This document shows positions 1 to 8,669 of a stretch of 64,000 bases of DNA, piece by piece. This stretch comes from Pelagomonas calceolata. Its lineage: Eukaryota > Sar > Pelagophyceae > Pelagomonadales > Pelagomonadaceae. Under the pieces are notes generated by a model. The model was not told the origin of the DNA. It made no database searches and saw nothing but the letters and a program-made list of their open reading frames with translations. Position numbers and translations under genes: made by a program. Position 1 is the first letter of the stretch; each line of letters opens with the position of its first letter. The stretch spans positions 2,012,501 to 2,076,500 of the forward strand of contig CAKKNE010000002.1 in the NCBI GenBank assembly GCA_918797485.1, given 5' to 3'.

Positions 1-16
1 GCGCTGGACGTCGGAC

Positions 17-2007
17 CTACAGCTCGCGCGCCCGCTCGCGCAGGACGAACTTCTGGATCTTCCCTGTCGATGTCCGAGGCAGCTCTCCAAAAACCACGGT
101 CTTCGGCGCCGCGAACTTGGGCAGCCGCGCCTTCGCGAAGGCGAGGAGCTCGGCCGCGTCGACGTCCTCCGTCGTTTCGACGAAGGCGCAGGGCGTCTCG
201 CCCCACTTCTCGTCGGGCCGCGCGACGACGGCGCACAACGCGACGGCGTCGTGCTCCATGAGCGCCGCCTCGACGCTGAGTGAGGACACGTTCTCGCCGC
301 CCGAGATAATCAGGTCCTTGGACCGGTCGCGGATCGCGACGTAGCCGTCCTCGTCCTTCACGGCGAGGTCGCCCGACGCCAGCGCGCCCAGCTTAAATGC
401 GGCAGCCGTCGCCGCCTCGTCCTTGAGGTAGCCCTTCATCACGACGTTGCCGCCGAAGACGACCTCGCCCATCGTTTGCCCATCGCGCGGCACCGGCGCG
501 CCCGTGTCAGGATCGACGACGTCCAATCGTCCGCCCGCGGCGTGCGCGACGCCCTGGCGCGCCGTCTTCGCCGGGATGTCAGAAGCGGGCCACGTCGACC
601 GCTTTTCACAAACCGCGGCCGGGCCGAACGTCTCGGTCATGCCGTAGACGTGCGTGACGTCTAACCCCGCGGCGGCCGCGCGCCGCAGCGTCGCCGCCGC
701 GGGCGCCGCGCCCGCGGTCATCATCCTTATTCTACGCCCCGGCGCCGCCCGCTCCATGGCCTGGATCGCGAGGTTCACGACGATCGGCGCGCCGCAGAGG
801 TGCGTCACGCCCTGCTCGGCGAAGGCGTGCGCGATGCCGTCGACCGTCACGTCGCGGAGGCAGACGTTCGTGCCGCCGACGGCCGCGAGCGTGCTCGGGA
901 AGCCCCAGCCGTTGCCTGTGCGTTGTACGCCATTAGCACGCCATCGCCGCGATTCTTTCGCACACGGGCACAGTACAGTGGAACATGGGCAGCGTCCAGA
1001 GGTAGCGCGTGCCGCCGTCGGCCGGCAGGCCCCCAAAGTCGATCGCGTTCGAGAGGGCCTGGACGTAGGCGCCCCGGTGGTGCACGACGACGCCCTTTGG
1101 TCTTCCGGTCGTCCCCGACCTGTGTGGAAATCAACCAGTGTATTGGGTGCACGATGACATGGCCGCGCTGGCTCCGTCGCGCGGTGAGGAACCGACGTCG
1201 CCACGCCATCGAGCAGGCGTCGCGTCGATGGCGTGAAGCGTAAATTTGATTTCCACACAGTCCCCGACGTGTAGTTGAGCGCGAGCGCGTCCCACTCGTC
1301 CTCGGGTGGCGTCCACGGCGCCGCCGCGTCGCCGCTCGCGACGAGCGCCTCGTAGCCGTCGGCGCGGCCGCCGACGACGACCAGGGGCGGCGGGTTCTCG
1401 AGCGTCGCGAGCGCCTCGCGGCACGTCGCCTCGTAGCGCTCGTCGGCTATAAATAAGCGCGCGTCGCTGTGCTCGAGGACGTACGCGACCGTCGCGGCGT
1501 CGAGGCGCGTGTTCACGCTGCCGAGCGTCGCGCCCGACATCGCGACGCCTTGTTGGGCCTCGACCATCTCGGCCGTGTTGTCGAGCATGCACTGCACGAC
1601 GTCGCCGCGCCCGCAGCCCTGCTTGCGGAGGGCGTCGCCGAGCCGCGCGCAGCGGTCGTAGAGCTCCGCCCACGTCCGCGTGCGGTCGCCGTCGACGACC
1701 TGTGTTGAAATCAAACTTTACGGCGCGTTCGCGCTGAATCATCGCGTCGTCCTCCACGCCATCGACGCGACGCCTGCTCGATGGCGGCGATGCCGGTTCC
1801 TCACCGCTCGACCGAGCCAGGACGGCCGCATCATCGCCGGCACCCGACGCACTGGTTGATTTCCACACAGTGGACGACCGCGGGGCCGTCGGCGAAGACA
1901 TGCCTAGCGCGGTCGATGAACGCCAACGGCGTGAGCGGGATGAAGTTCGCGCCGGGGCGTTTGGGGAAGGCGTTGACGGAGAGTCGTCTCACAGCGAGGC
2001 GGTGCAT
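17..2007 (-). CDS. Acyl-CoA synthetase (AMP-forming), four exons
   Basis: AMP-binding fatty acyl-CoA ligase that activates a carboxylic acid via an acyl-adenylate. Proposed exons on the minus strand are 1879-2007, 1269-1699, 977-1119 and 17-915, giving 533 residues with the frame kept throughout. Splicing is needed to build the catalytic signature: exons 2 and 3 join as LNYTSGTTGRPKG (P-loop), and exons 3 and 4 as MFHCNGWGFP. Further family motifs are YGMTETFGP, a C-terminal hinge near DRSKDLIISGGEN, and PRTSTGKIQK with the catalytic lysine. The start MHRLAVRRLS is basic and resembles a mitochondrial presequence, but longer upstream reading exists. Two of the three introns are full introner elements and the third is a 61-nt short one. 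Substrate chain length cannot be told. Family confidence is high; exon edges are inferred. Confidence 0.88.
916..976 (-). other. Short introner-like intron (61 nt)
   Basis: GTACTG...GCACAG intron in the minus orientation with a CTAAT branch-like sequence and the core GCGATGGCGT shared with the larger introners, but no long terminal repeats. Splicing joins ATGTTCCACT to GCAACGGC, giving the conserved MFHCNGW. Confidence 0.8.
1120..1268 (-). mobile_element. Introner element (intron 2 of acyl-CoA synthetase)
   Basis: The element at 1120-1260 starts CTGTGTGGAAATCAA and ends TTGATTTCCACACAG on the plus strand, as perfect terminal inverted repeats. It is flanked by the 8-bp direct repeat TCCCCGAC at 1112-1119 and 1261-1268. 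In the gene's orientation the intron runs from the GT inside the upstream duplication copy to the AG at the element's end, 149 nt. Removing it leaves one duplication copy and restores the AMP-binding motif. An internal inverted repeat, ACGCCATCGA / TCGATGGCGT, lies at 1203-1234. Confidence 0.9.
1700..1878 (-). mobile_element. Introner element (intron 1 of acyl-CoA synthetase)
   Basis: Termini are CTGTGTTGAAATCAA (1700 on) and TTGATTTCCACACAG (to 1870), so one TIR base has changed. Flanking 8-mers are TCGACGAC (1692-1699) and TGGACGAC (1871-1878), with one mismatch. The GT donor lies in the duplication copy and the AG acceptor in the element; the intron is 179 nt. Splicing joins FADGPAVV to DGDRTRTWAEL, a normal N-terminal region for this family. 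The internal ACGCCATCGA-type repeat is in the opposite orientation to the neighbouring introner. Confidence 0.85.
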
Positions 2008-2444
2008 TTTTGCGGGATGCTGTTCTGGCGTCGGTGTTGACGACAGAGGTCTGCGTCGCACGAAAGAGAGCGCGAGGCCGGCGTCGCGCCGGTCGCGTAA
2101 GGAGGCTTGCCGCGCGCTGTGCCACGCGTTTGTAGGTGTCAGCGCTGCGTGCCGCGCTCGCTTTTGTTGCGTTTTGGCAGCAAGAGGTTTTTTGCCTTTT
2201 ACTGCGCGTGACGGCCCTCGTTTTGCAGGCGGCTTCGCGAGGCGTGGCTGTGGGATGCCTGGTTTGGGTTTTTGCGAGTTTCGGGTGCGAATACAGAGAT
2301 TTGCTGCCGGCTGCACGGGTCAAATCGGGAAATTCTCGGGTCACCGGAGGAAAAAAGGGTTTTGCGATTGAACGATTTAGAAACCCAAATTTTTACTATT
2401 TCAGCTTTCCCAGAGCTGGCAGACATCGGTCGCCGCTCAAATAC
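2008..2444. other. Intergenic, no gene recognised
   Basis: Upstream region of the acyl-CoA synthetase (minus strand) and of the tRNA-Leu gene. Open reading here continues the synthetase frame upstream but has biased, low-complexity composition and no recognisable domain. I see no palindromic promoter motif of the kind found at other starts. Confidence 0.5.
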
Positions 2445-2548
2445 GCATCTGTGGCCGCACGCACTAACACGCGTGCCACTAGTGGTCTAAGGCGCTGCAT
2501 TCAAGTCGCAGTTCTTTCGGGAGCGTGAGTTCGAACCTCACCAGATGC
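2445..2548 (+). tRNA. tRNA-Leu (CAA) with an extra D-arm hairpin
   Basis: The acceptor arms GCATCTG (2445-2451) and CAGATGC (2542-2548) pair perfectly. The anticodon loop TTCAAGT gives CAA. The long variable arm TTCTTTCGGGAGC is type II as expected for Leu, and the T arm GTGAG-TTCGAAC-CTCAC is intact. A run of T ends the unit at 2550-2554. Unusually, about 20-21 nt sit inside the D arm: GCACGC (2457-2462), loop ACTAACAC, GCGTGC (2471-2476), a perfect 6-bp stem. Without it the D arm reads as a normal GCC...GGC arm. The anticodon stem has one A-C mismatch. No intron sits at the usual position 37/38. Confidence 0.85.
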
Positions 2549-2554
2549 ATTTTT

Positions 2555-2624
2555 ACACTAATGATGTAGTGGCAACATCTAAGATTCCCATTCTTAGTCC
2601 CCGGGTTCGATTCCCGGTTGGTGT
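2555..2624 (+). tRNA. tRNA-Gly (CCC)
   Basis: The acceptor stem ACACTAA pairs with TTGGTGT (one U-G). D arm ATG...CAT. Anticodon arm TAAGA-TTCCCAT-TCTTA gives anticodon CCC. T arm CCGGG-TTCGATT-CCCGG. It is followed by T8 at 2626-2633, a Pol III terminator. It begins immediately after the terminator of the tRNA-Leu gene, so the two are closely paired. Confidence 0.9.
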
Positions 2625-2633
2625 ATTTTTTTT

Positions 2634-3040
2634 GCCCCCTGTGCCCCTACACCCCCCCTTGCCCCCCTGGGCCGAAACGAGGTCCCACGAGTACCCGAGG
2701 TTGGCGGGAGACGCAACCGACTTTGGTTGCGGTCACCGTTCTGATCTGGGTCGCGTGTGCGACTTCTGGTGCTGGAATGACCTAGAATGGACAGGATGCA
2801 GCCGAGTTACGGGCCACCGAACCGAGACGACGGTAATTTTTTTTTTGGAGCTAGGAGCCGTTCCGATGCGGGGATCGCGTCGATGGCGTCAGAACGGCCT
2901 CTATTGCAAAGCATACCGGCCTTGGCCCGCACGCGAAGATTCCTCGACTCGAGAGCTTGCAAGCCCAAAGTTGGGCTCCGCACCGCTCACACACAGCAGT
3001 GCTATTGCGCTGTGAATTAGCAATCAACGAGTCGAAGAAG
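2634..3040. other. Intergenic, nothing recognised
   Basis: Presumed promoter and 5' UTR of the nucleotidyltransferase gene. It holds one isolated GCGTCGATGGCGT (about 2877-2889), the core shared with introners, without visible terminal repeats. It could mark a UTR intron or a decayed element. Confidence 0.4.
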
Positions 3041-4258
3041 ATGGCTGCCCTCGCGCGCAGAGAGCAATTGGCTGCCCTCGCGCGCAGCGAGCACGAGCGT
3101 GCTGCCAGGAGCCTGCCGGCCGCAGCGCTGCCCCAACGAGCGTTCAGTGAGAACACGACCAAACGCGGTATCGCCGCGTTCGTCCGCACGCGCATCCGCG
3201 AGTTCGAGGCGGCGCGCGAGTGCGTCGTAATTCTGGCCGCGTGTCTCGGCGTCCTCTTCTTCGAGTCGCGGCGATGGCGTTCTGCTCGATGGCGTGGCGA
3301 ATGAGCGGGATCTCACGAAACACACAAGAAAATCACAAAAACAAAAAAAACAGGCCGAGAAGTCGTCGCACACGATGCGCGTCGCGAACGCCGACTCGGA
3401 CTGGGACATCCACTGCTTCTACCTACCGCGCGACCCGGCGGCGGCCTGGTGCGGGGTGAGCGAACGGCATAACTTCGAGAAGCAGGTGTACGGCCCGCGG
3501 CGCACGGGCGCGCCCGCGGACGAGCCCGACGTCGAGCTCGGGTTCCACGACGCGCTGCGCGTGGCGAGGCTGGTCGCGAAGGGCGACCAGATGACGTTGG
3601 AAATCTTGCTGTCGCGCCCCGTGTACGCCATCGCTGAAGAAAACGTCGCGTCGATGGCGTGAAAACACACAGGTCGCCCCTGGCGTACGTCGAGGAGGCG
3701 CCGTGCGTCGCCGAGCTCCGGTACCTCGCGGTGCGGCGCACGTTCGGCTGGCGGGGCGCGGCGGCGGCGTACGCGAAGAGCGCCGGCGGCTTCCTGAACA
3801 GCGCCGCGAAGAGCGCCGAGAAGCTCGGCTTGGCGTCGGGCAAGGCCGGCAAGCAGCTGGGCTACGCGCTCCACCGCACGCTGTCGGCGGAGTGGCTGCT
3901 CCGCGAGCGCGACGTCGTCGGCCTGCCCCAGGGCCTCCCGGAGCTGCTCGACGGCGCGATCAGGGCAAGCGCGTTGCGCGACCTGCCCGCCGTGCCGGCG
4001 CCGCTCGTGGCGCTCGCGCGGCGCCTCGCCGACGGCCTCCGCGGCGACGCGGCCGTGGGGTCGAAGGATGAGTTCGCGGCGCACCTCGCGGCCCTCCGGT
4101 CGCGCCTCGACGTGCTCGTCCCCCTTTCCCGGGACCTCGCGCGCGACGCGCCCGGCCCCGAGGGCGGCGAGAAGTCCGTCGCGCTAGACGTCGTGCGGGA
4201 GCTCGACGCGTGGACGCGCGCGCGCCTCGTCGAGGGCCTTCGTGCTGTCCCTGTGTAA
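3041..4258 (+). CDS. Predicted nucleotidyltransferase (COG3541/YcgL-like)
   Basis: Three proposed exons (3041-3250, 3363-3610, 3673-4258) give 347 residues in frame. Joining exon 1 to 2 makes LGSSHTMRVANADSDWDIHCFYLP, a GS...DxD nucleotidyltransferase signature like that of the COG3541 predicted nucleotidyltransferases linked to RNA repair. Exon 2 to 3 gives TLEILLSPLAYVEE, matching the conserved NP-LLEWL-SP-VY block of the family. The remainder is helical and Ala/Leu-rich. A hydrophobic stretch before the GS motif is the beta strand, not a membrane span. The first junction is the least certain: acceptors at 3352 and 3362 are both in phase. Substrate unknown. Confidence 0.7.
3251..3362 (+). 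other. Introner-like intron, acceptor uncertain
   Basis: Starts GTCCTC, contains two copies of the GATGGCGT core, then an A-rich tract. The acceptor is AG at 3361-3362 or at 3351-3352; both keep frame. The first gives the better GSS motif. Confidence 0.55.
3611..3672 (+). other. Short introner-like intron (62 nt)
   Basis: GTCGCG...CACACAG with near-repeated GTCGC at both ends (donor side and first exon bases). The internal inverted pair ACGCCATCG / CGATGGCGT is present. Splicing restores LLSPLAYVEE. Confidence 0.75.
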
Positions 4259-4609
4259 GCTTCGGTTTTGACCTCGCGTCGATGGCGTCGGGCGACGCAG
4301 CCATCGTACGCTGTCACGTAGAAACCCAGCAGCTCTGGTCGCAAAACCCGATTTGTCAAGCCAAAAATTCTCGGTGCGGCTGCAAGAGCGGCGGTTACGC
4401 GGCAGAACAAGCAACCCTCACGCCAGTAAACGCAGCGCTCGCCCCACACGCTATCGACGCGGAGCGCCAGCGGCAGAAGTTCCGGCGAGCAGCCAGCGCT
4501 CTCCTTGGGTGCAGCGACCCCAGGAAAGAGCACACCCCGCGTTGGCGGAAGAGCCGCAACGCCACCGCCGCGTGGATAAAAGCACGCTCTGCAGCGGCCA
4601 CGGGAAAAA
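4259..4609. other. Intergenic, nothing recognised
   Basis: Lies between two plus-strand genes. One GCGTCGATGGCGT (about 4275-4287) is followed shortly by GCCATCG, again the introner core. No tRNA, repeat or promoter palindrome seen. Confidence 0.4.
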
Positions 4610-5918
4610 ATGCTGAAGACGCGCATCGAGCACGCCCAGAGCCAGGTGCGGCGGCGGCGGCGGCGCGGCCTGTCGCGCGACTGGCGGAAGTTCGGCGAGA
4701 AGTGGCGCGGCTCCAAGGCCGCGGCGCTCGGCGCGAACCTCGTCGGCGCGATCGGCTGCATTTTGGGGAACAAGCACGTCATGACGCACGGCGCGCGCGC
4801 GCCGCTGTTCCTGACGTTTATGGGGTACTTGCTGATCGTGCTCTATCACCAGCTCCAGCGCACGCGGAATATAGGGATTGCGCCCGTGTTCGACGTGGAG
4901 GGCGCGCAGCTGCCGCCGTATCGACCGCCCACAAAAGTCGTGGTCGCTCTGGTACTGCTGACGGCGACGGCGCCGTCGCTCGCGAACGCGTCGCTCATGT
5001 TCAACAGCGTGGGATTCACGCAGCTGAGCAAGGTGCTGACGACGCCGTCGATCGCCTTCATCGAGCGCGCGCGGGGCCACGGCCACCCGCTCGACGCGCC
5101 CCGTTTGTTGTCCATGGTCTTCATCCACGTCGGCGTCTACGTCGCGTCGGTCGCCGACGTGACGCTGAACCGGACGGGCTGCCTCGTGGCGCTCGCGAAC
5201 GTCTGCGTCACGGCGCGCTACAAGACGGCCTGGTCGTCGGCGTCGCGCGACGCGATTGCGCGGCGGCGCGCGACGCGCGCGGCGCACGAGGCCGCGCAGA
5301 CGCTCGCGCTCGACGAGCGCGCGGCCGTGCGGGAGCTCGTCGAGCACACGCTCCCGTGGGCCGCCGCCGCGCTCATTCCGTTTATCGTATTCTTCGAGGC
5401 GGCCGCGCTGCGGAACATGGTCGCGACGTACGACGCGCTGGCCTACGCGCGGCTCTTCTGCATCGCGGTGCGCGGCCGCGTTCTACGCCATCGCCGCGAC
5501 GCCATCACCGCGATACGCTACGCAGGTGCTCGGCGCGTGGACGTCGGCGACGGGCTACATGGTCATCGGCCGCCTGAGCGCGCTGACGCACCAGGTCCTC
5601 GGCCAGTTCAAGATGGCCTGCCTGCTGCTCGGGTCCTACGTCGTGCTCGGCGCGGACTTGAATCGGCAGCAGCTCGGCGGCGCGTCGCTCACGATGGCCT
5701 CGATCGTGCTCTACACGCGGTGCACGCTCGCGCAGCGGCGGCGCCTCGAGGCGCGGCGCCGCGGCGACGAGCCTTTGGGGCGTTCGCCGTCCGAGGACCC
5801 GCTCCTCTCGCCGGGGCGGCGGCGGAAGGTCGCGAACGGGCACTCGTCGTCGTCGCGGCGGATGCCGGGGGTGCTGAGCGCGTCGCGGTCCTCGAGGGCT
5901 GGGGTGGCGGTGGTGTAG
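4610..5918 (+). CDS. Nucleotide-sugar / triose-phosphate transporter family protein
   Basis: Drug/metabolite-transporter superfamily (SLC35/TPT) membrane protein, probably in the Golgi or ER. Exons 4610-5467 and 5526-5918 give 416 residues. Hydrophobic spans begin near residue 40 (ALGANLVGAIGCI-GNK). The family motif region LTTPSIAFIE, followed by VADVTLNRTG and ALANV-VTARYK, matches the SLC35E3/URGT type. Exon 2 supplies VLGAWTSATGYMVIGRLSALTHQVLGQFK, the other conserved TPT block, which splicing places after FCIA. A basic N-terminus and a Ser/Arg-rich C-tail face the cytosol. The loop between ARYK and the next span is longer and more charged than usual. The transported sugar is unknown. Confidence 0.8.
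5468..5525 (+). other. Short introner-like intron (58 nt)
   Basis: GTGCGC...TACGCAG, with GTGC repeated at the donor and at the first exon-2 bases. Contains the CGCCATCG core. Removal joins two in-frame halves of the transporter. Confidence 0.8.
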
Positions 5919-6135
5919 TAGGGATGTTTAGTGGTTTATCTATCTCGTACGGCGGCGTCGCGCCGCGAGGACTTGGGGGTAAAACAGGTTTTCAATCGCG
6001 ATACGCGAGTTGCGTGGCGAGCTCGGTACGGCCGCGTAAGAGCCCAAAAGGAGGCGCCGCGCGCAACGCTCTCGCACAAAGCGATGGCCGAGCGGCCCAT
6101 CGCCGGCCCCTGGACCAAAGCTGGCGAGCGACCAT

Positions 6136-6208
6136 AACGCGGCCGACGCGGCAACGCTGGGAAGTGGGCGCCAGCGCCGCTCGAGGCTGCTGGTGGCGCG
6201 CCGCCGCC
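6136..6208 (+). repeat. 73-bp dispersed repeat, copy 1
   Basis: Identical at 72 of 73 positions to 8585-8657 in the same orientation; begins AACGCGGCCGACGCGG and ends GCGCGCCGCCGCC. It lies in the 426-bp gap between the convergent transporter and secreted-protein genes. The rest of that gap shows nothing recognisable. Confidence 0.85.
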
Positions 6209-6344
6209 AAAAAAAGACCTTCGAAGACGCGTGTGTGGAGGAAGACATAACAAGCACCGCCCCAAGCGGACGAAGAAATGAGCCGGTCTACAGCTTGCGG
6301 CGGCGGTGAGAAACTGGAGCGGCGGCTAGCAATACATGTACATA

Positions 6345-7868
6345 TTATTCGCGCCGGAGGAGCGCTACAATCGCCAGAGCGATAGCGAGCGGCGCGACGA
6401 ATGATTGCGTCGTCGCTGTTGCGCTGTCCACGGCCGTGCCGTGACTGCTGTCCGCCGTCGCGAGTTCCCACGCGAACCCGTCGCCCGGTACCGCCTGCAG
6501 GAGTGGGTCCCAGTAGAAGGAACCACATGACTCCGGTGCGTCTGAGGCGTTCGCTGTGATGCTGAAAACGGAGCCGTGCGGTCGGTACGAAATCCCGCCC
6601 TCGACACACCGCCCGCCGGCTCCTAGATAATTGACGCCCACGCCGGTAAAGTACGGCGTCGGGTTCGCGGCGTCCGTACTCAATTCGTCGAGCGCGTACT
6701 CCCGGTACACGTCGTCGTAGAACTTCACGGAGGCCGCCACGCTCTCGCCGGTGGCTTTGCACACGAACGTCGAGGCGAAGCGCAGGAGTTCCTTGTATCC
6801 GTCGGAGTCGCACGTCGACAGGAACGACGCCTCCTTGAGCGCCCGGCGCTTCACGACGACCACGACCTCCTCGCCCGTATACCAGACGTGTATGGCGTTT
6901 CGTAGACCCGCCTCCGTCTCGCAGGTCGTCGCGTCGATGGGGACGGTGAGCTCCAGGTCGATGCCTCCACCGGCCTTCGGCTCGATCTCCCACACAACCT
7001 CCGTATCACACCCGTTCTCGCCCGTGAAGGTTTTGGCGTACTGGAGGCCCTCGTTCCGGCCGTCCTGCTTGGCAAGCTCGCGGTCGGCATCGCTCTTGAA
7101 GATATACGACCGCGTCGTGGCCGGGCCCCTCGTCTTCTCAATCAGGACGCCACCGTCGTAAAAGGCTCGTTCATACGTGACCTCGCCGTTGTTGTACTCG
7201 GAATCGTCGCAGACCGTACCTTCGACGCCGTAGGGGAGCGAGTGCCTAAACGATTCCCCGGCGGCCCAGCTCTCGTGGTTGAGGTGCGGATCGACATGGT
7301 TTACGTTTCCCATGTCCATCAGCAACCCGGGCCAGTGGTTAAGGCTCTGTCCGGTGTGGGGCAGCGTCGTGAGCCCCGCCGGCGGGTCCGGGTACTCGCA
7401 CGACTCGTTCGAGGGCTCGGCGCAGTCCGTGAGGCGCCTATCTTCGTGGGTGGAGTTGGTAGAGTTGGTAGAGTTGCGAAGGTCCACCGGTTGTAGCGGC
7501 CCAGGCGGAGGCCCGACTTGCTCCTCGAGAAACTTGCACGGTTTCTGAGAATGAAATTCGCTGGTTGCGCCTATCATCGTGTATTGCGCGACGGGGTCGA
7601 GCGCGAGCGTGGACCCCTGGCCGTCGGGGCCTTTGGTGGCGCAGGCGAACGAGTACTTCGGCGAGTAAGCGCCGACGACGTCACAATCGTTGCCGTCGCA
7701 GACGTACGACTGCGAGAACATGGTGATGGCCCGCTCGCCGGCGGCGAAGCCGTCGGTCCATTTCTGCCATTTATCTACGCACTTTGGGGCGCCGGCCGGG
7801 CCATTCCACTGCTCCTTTGGTTCGGCCGATGCGACAGCCAGGAGTGCGAGGAGCCGAGGCCCCAGCAT
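6345..7868 (-). CDS. Secreted or GPI-anchored protein of unknown function
   Basis: 507 residues, single exon, not assigned to a family. It begins with a clear signal peptide (MLGPRLLALLAVASA) and ends with a hydrophobic stretch (about residues 486-503) followed only by RRE, which fits a GPI signal or a short membrane anchor. It is Cys-rich (about 15 Cys) and acidic, with NSTNSTNST glycosylation-type repeats near residue 133. Together these suggest an extracellular, disulphide-bonded surface protein. The start is the first ATG, directly at the signal peptide. It diverges from the SCAPER-like gene, with a direct repeat and a TATAAAA in the shared upstream region. Confidence 0.8.
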   Translation of the reverse strand: MLGPRLLALLAVASAEPKEQWNGPAGAPKCVDKWQKWTDGFAAGERAITMFSQSYVCDGNDCDVVGAYSPKYSFACATKGPDGQGSTLALDPVAQYTMIGATSEFHSQKPCKFLEEQVGPPPGPLQPVDLRNSTNSTNSTHEDRRLTDCAEPSNESCEYPDPPAGLTTLPHTGQSLNHWPGLLMDMGNVNHVDPHLNHESWAAGESFRHSLPYGVEGTVCDDSEYNNGEVTYERAFYDGGVLIEKTRGPATTRSYIFKSDADRELAKQDGRNEGLQYAKTFTGENGCDTEVVWEIEPKAGGGIDLELTVPIDATTCETEAGLRNAIHVWYTGEEVVVVVKRRALKEASFLSTCDSDGYKELLRFASTFVCKATGESVAASVKFYDDVYREYALDELSTDAANPTPYFTGVGVNYLGAGGRCVEGGISYRPHGSVFSITANASDAPESCGSFYWDPLLQAVPGDGFAWELATADSSHGTAVDSATATTQSFVAPLAIALAIVALLRRE

Positions 7869-7981
7869 TTGTTTCGATTCGTGTGTCGCTGCCCCAATCG
7901 CAGTCCTGCGGCCGCACGCAAGAGGACAAAAATTGAGATGGGCAGTGGGGCCAGAGGCTGTGATCCTAGTGTCTTGCGTCG

Positions 7982-8045
7982 GAGTGCTGAGGACTAGCTA
8001 GCCGGGTTAGAAGTTTTATAAAAGAGTGCTGAGGACTAGCTGGCC
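7982..8045. repeat. Direct repeat pair (22 bp) around a TATAAAA
   Basis: GAGTGCTGAGGACTAGCT at 7982 and again at 8024 (22 bp, one mismatch over the full unit), 42 bp apart, with TTTTATAAAAG between. Just upstream (7974-7980) is a degenerate CTAGTGTCTTGC. Lies 110-180 bp upstream of the secreted-protein start. Confidence 0.75.
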
Positions 8046-8337
8046 ACCTTACGCCATCGACGCGAAGCAACATACTAGAAACGTTCGGCAGCCGCCCGGC
8101 GCCACGATCGACGAGGAAGACGCACTGCGACCACCCGCACGCCATCGACGCGGCGTCGTCCTGGTCGAGACCCGCCACACCCGACAGCCGACCACGGAGA
8201 GCGGCCGAGTTGCAATAGCTTCCGAAGCTCCCCTAGTCAAGGCGGTTTGGGTTCGGCAAGAGGGCAGCTGCGTGGTCCGGTCGCGATGCGTGAGTCCAAA
8301 AATGCAAAAAAAGAAGGAGCACGACGTGTGCTAATAT
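8046..8337. other. Intergenic, introner-core sequences only
   Basis: Two ACGCCATCGACGCG copies (about 8051 and 8140) in tandem orientation suggest a UTR introner or remnants. No gene recognised. Confidence 0.4.
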
Positions 8338-8409
8338 GCGAATTACCCGGATCGAACGGGTGACCTACAGATCTTCAGTCTGGCGCTCTCCCAACTGAGC
8401 TATCGATAC
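8338..8409 (-). tRNA. tRNA-Phe (GAA)-like, acceptor stem mismatched
   Basis: The body is a standard tRNA-Phe: TA-GCTCAGTTGGGAGAGC D arm, anticodon arm CAGA-CTGAAGA-TCTG with GAA, and T arm ACCCG-TTCGATC-CGGGT. The acceptor strands GTATCGA (5') and AATTCGC (3') hardly pair. It may be a pseudogene, a tRNA-derived repeat, or need processing. No long T run follows immediately, although a T7 lies ~40 bp downstream on the minus strand. Confidence 0.6.
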
Positions 8410-8584
8410 CCAAGTGGAATACAGGGGTCAAATCCGCGAGCGTTGAGTGATCACCATTTGTGAGCTCCTGACTGGAGAAATGAATTCGCCAGCGAAACCC
8501 CGATCTGAAATGCGTTGCCGAAAAACCCGGTTCCATCCGGGGCCGCAAACGACTCTCAAAAATCAAACAAACGAGGGCCTCGCG

Positions 8585-8657
8585 AACGCGGCCGACGCGG
8601 CAACGCTGGGAAGTGGGCGCCAGCGCCGCTCGAGGCTGCCGGTGGCGCGCCGCCGCC
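8585..8657 (+). repeat. 73-bp dispersed repeat, copy 2
   Basis: Second copy of the repeat at 6136-6208 (72/73 identical). It ends 12 bp before the proposed start codon of the SCAPER-like gene, so it is probably transcribed as 5' UTR. Confidence 0.85.
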
Positions 8658-8669
8658 CGGGAAGCAGCC

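Noticed and set aside
5992-6993. 333-codon minus-strand frame overlapping the secreted-protein gene
   Set aside because: Arg/Gly-rich composition typical of a shifted frame of GC-rich coding DNA; the overlapping 507-residue frame has a signal peptide and normal composition.
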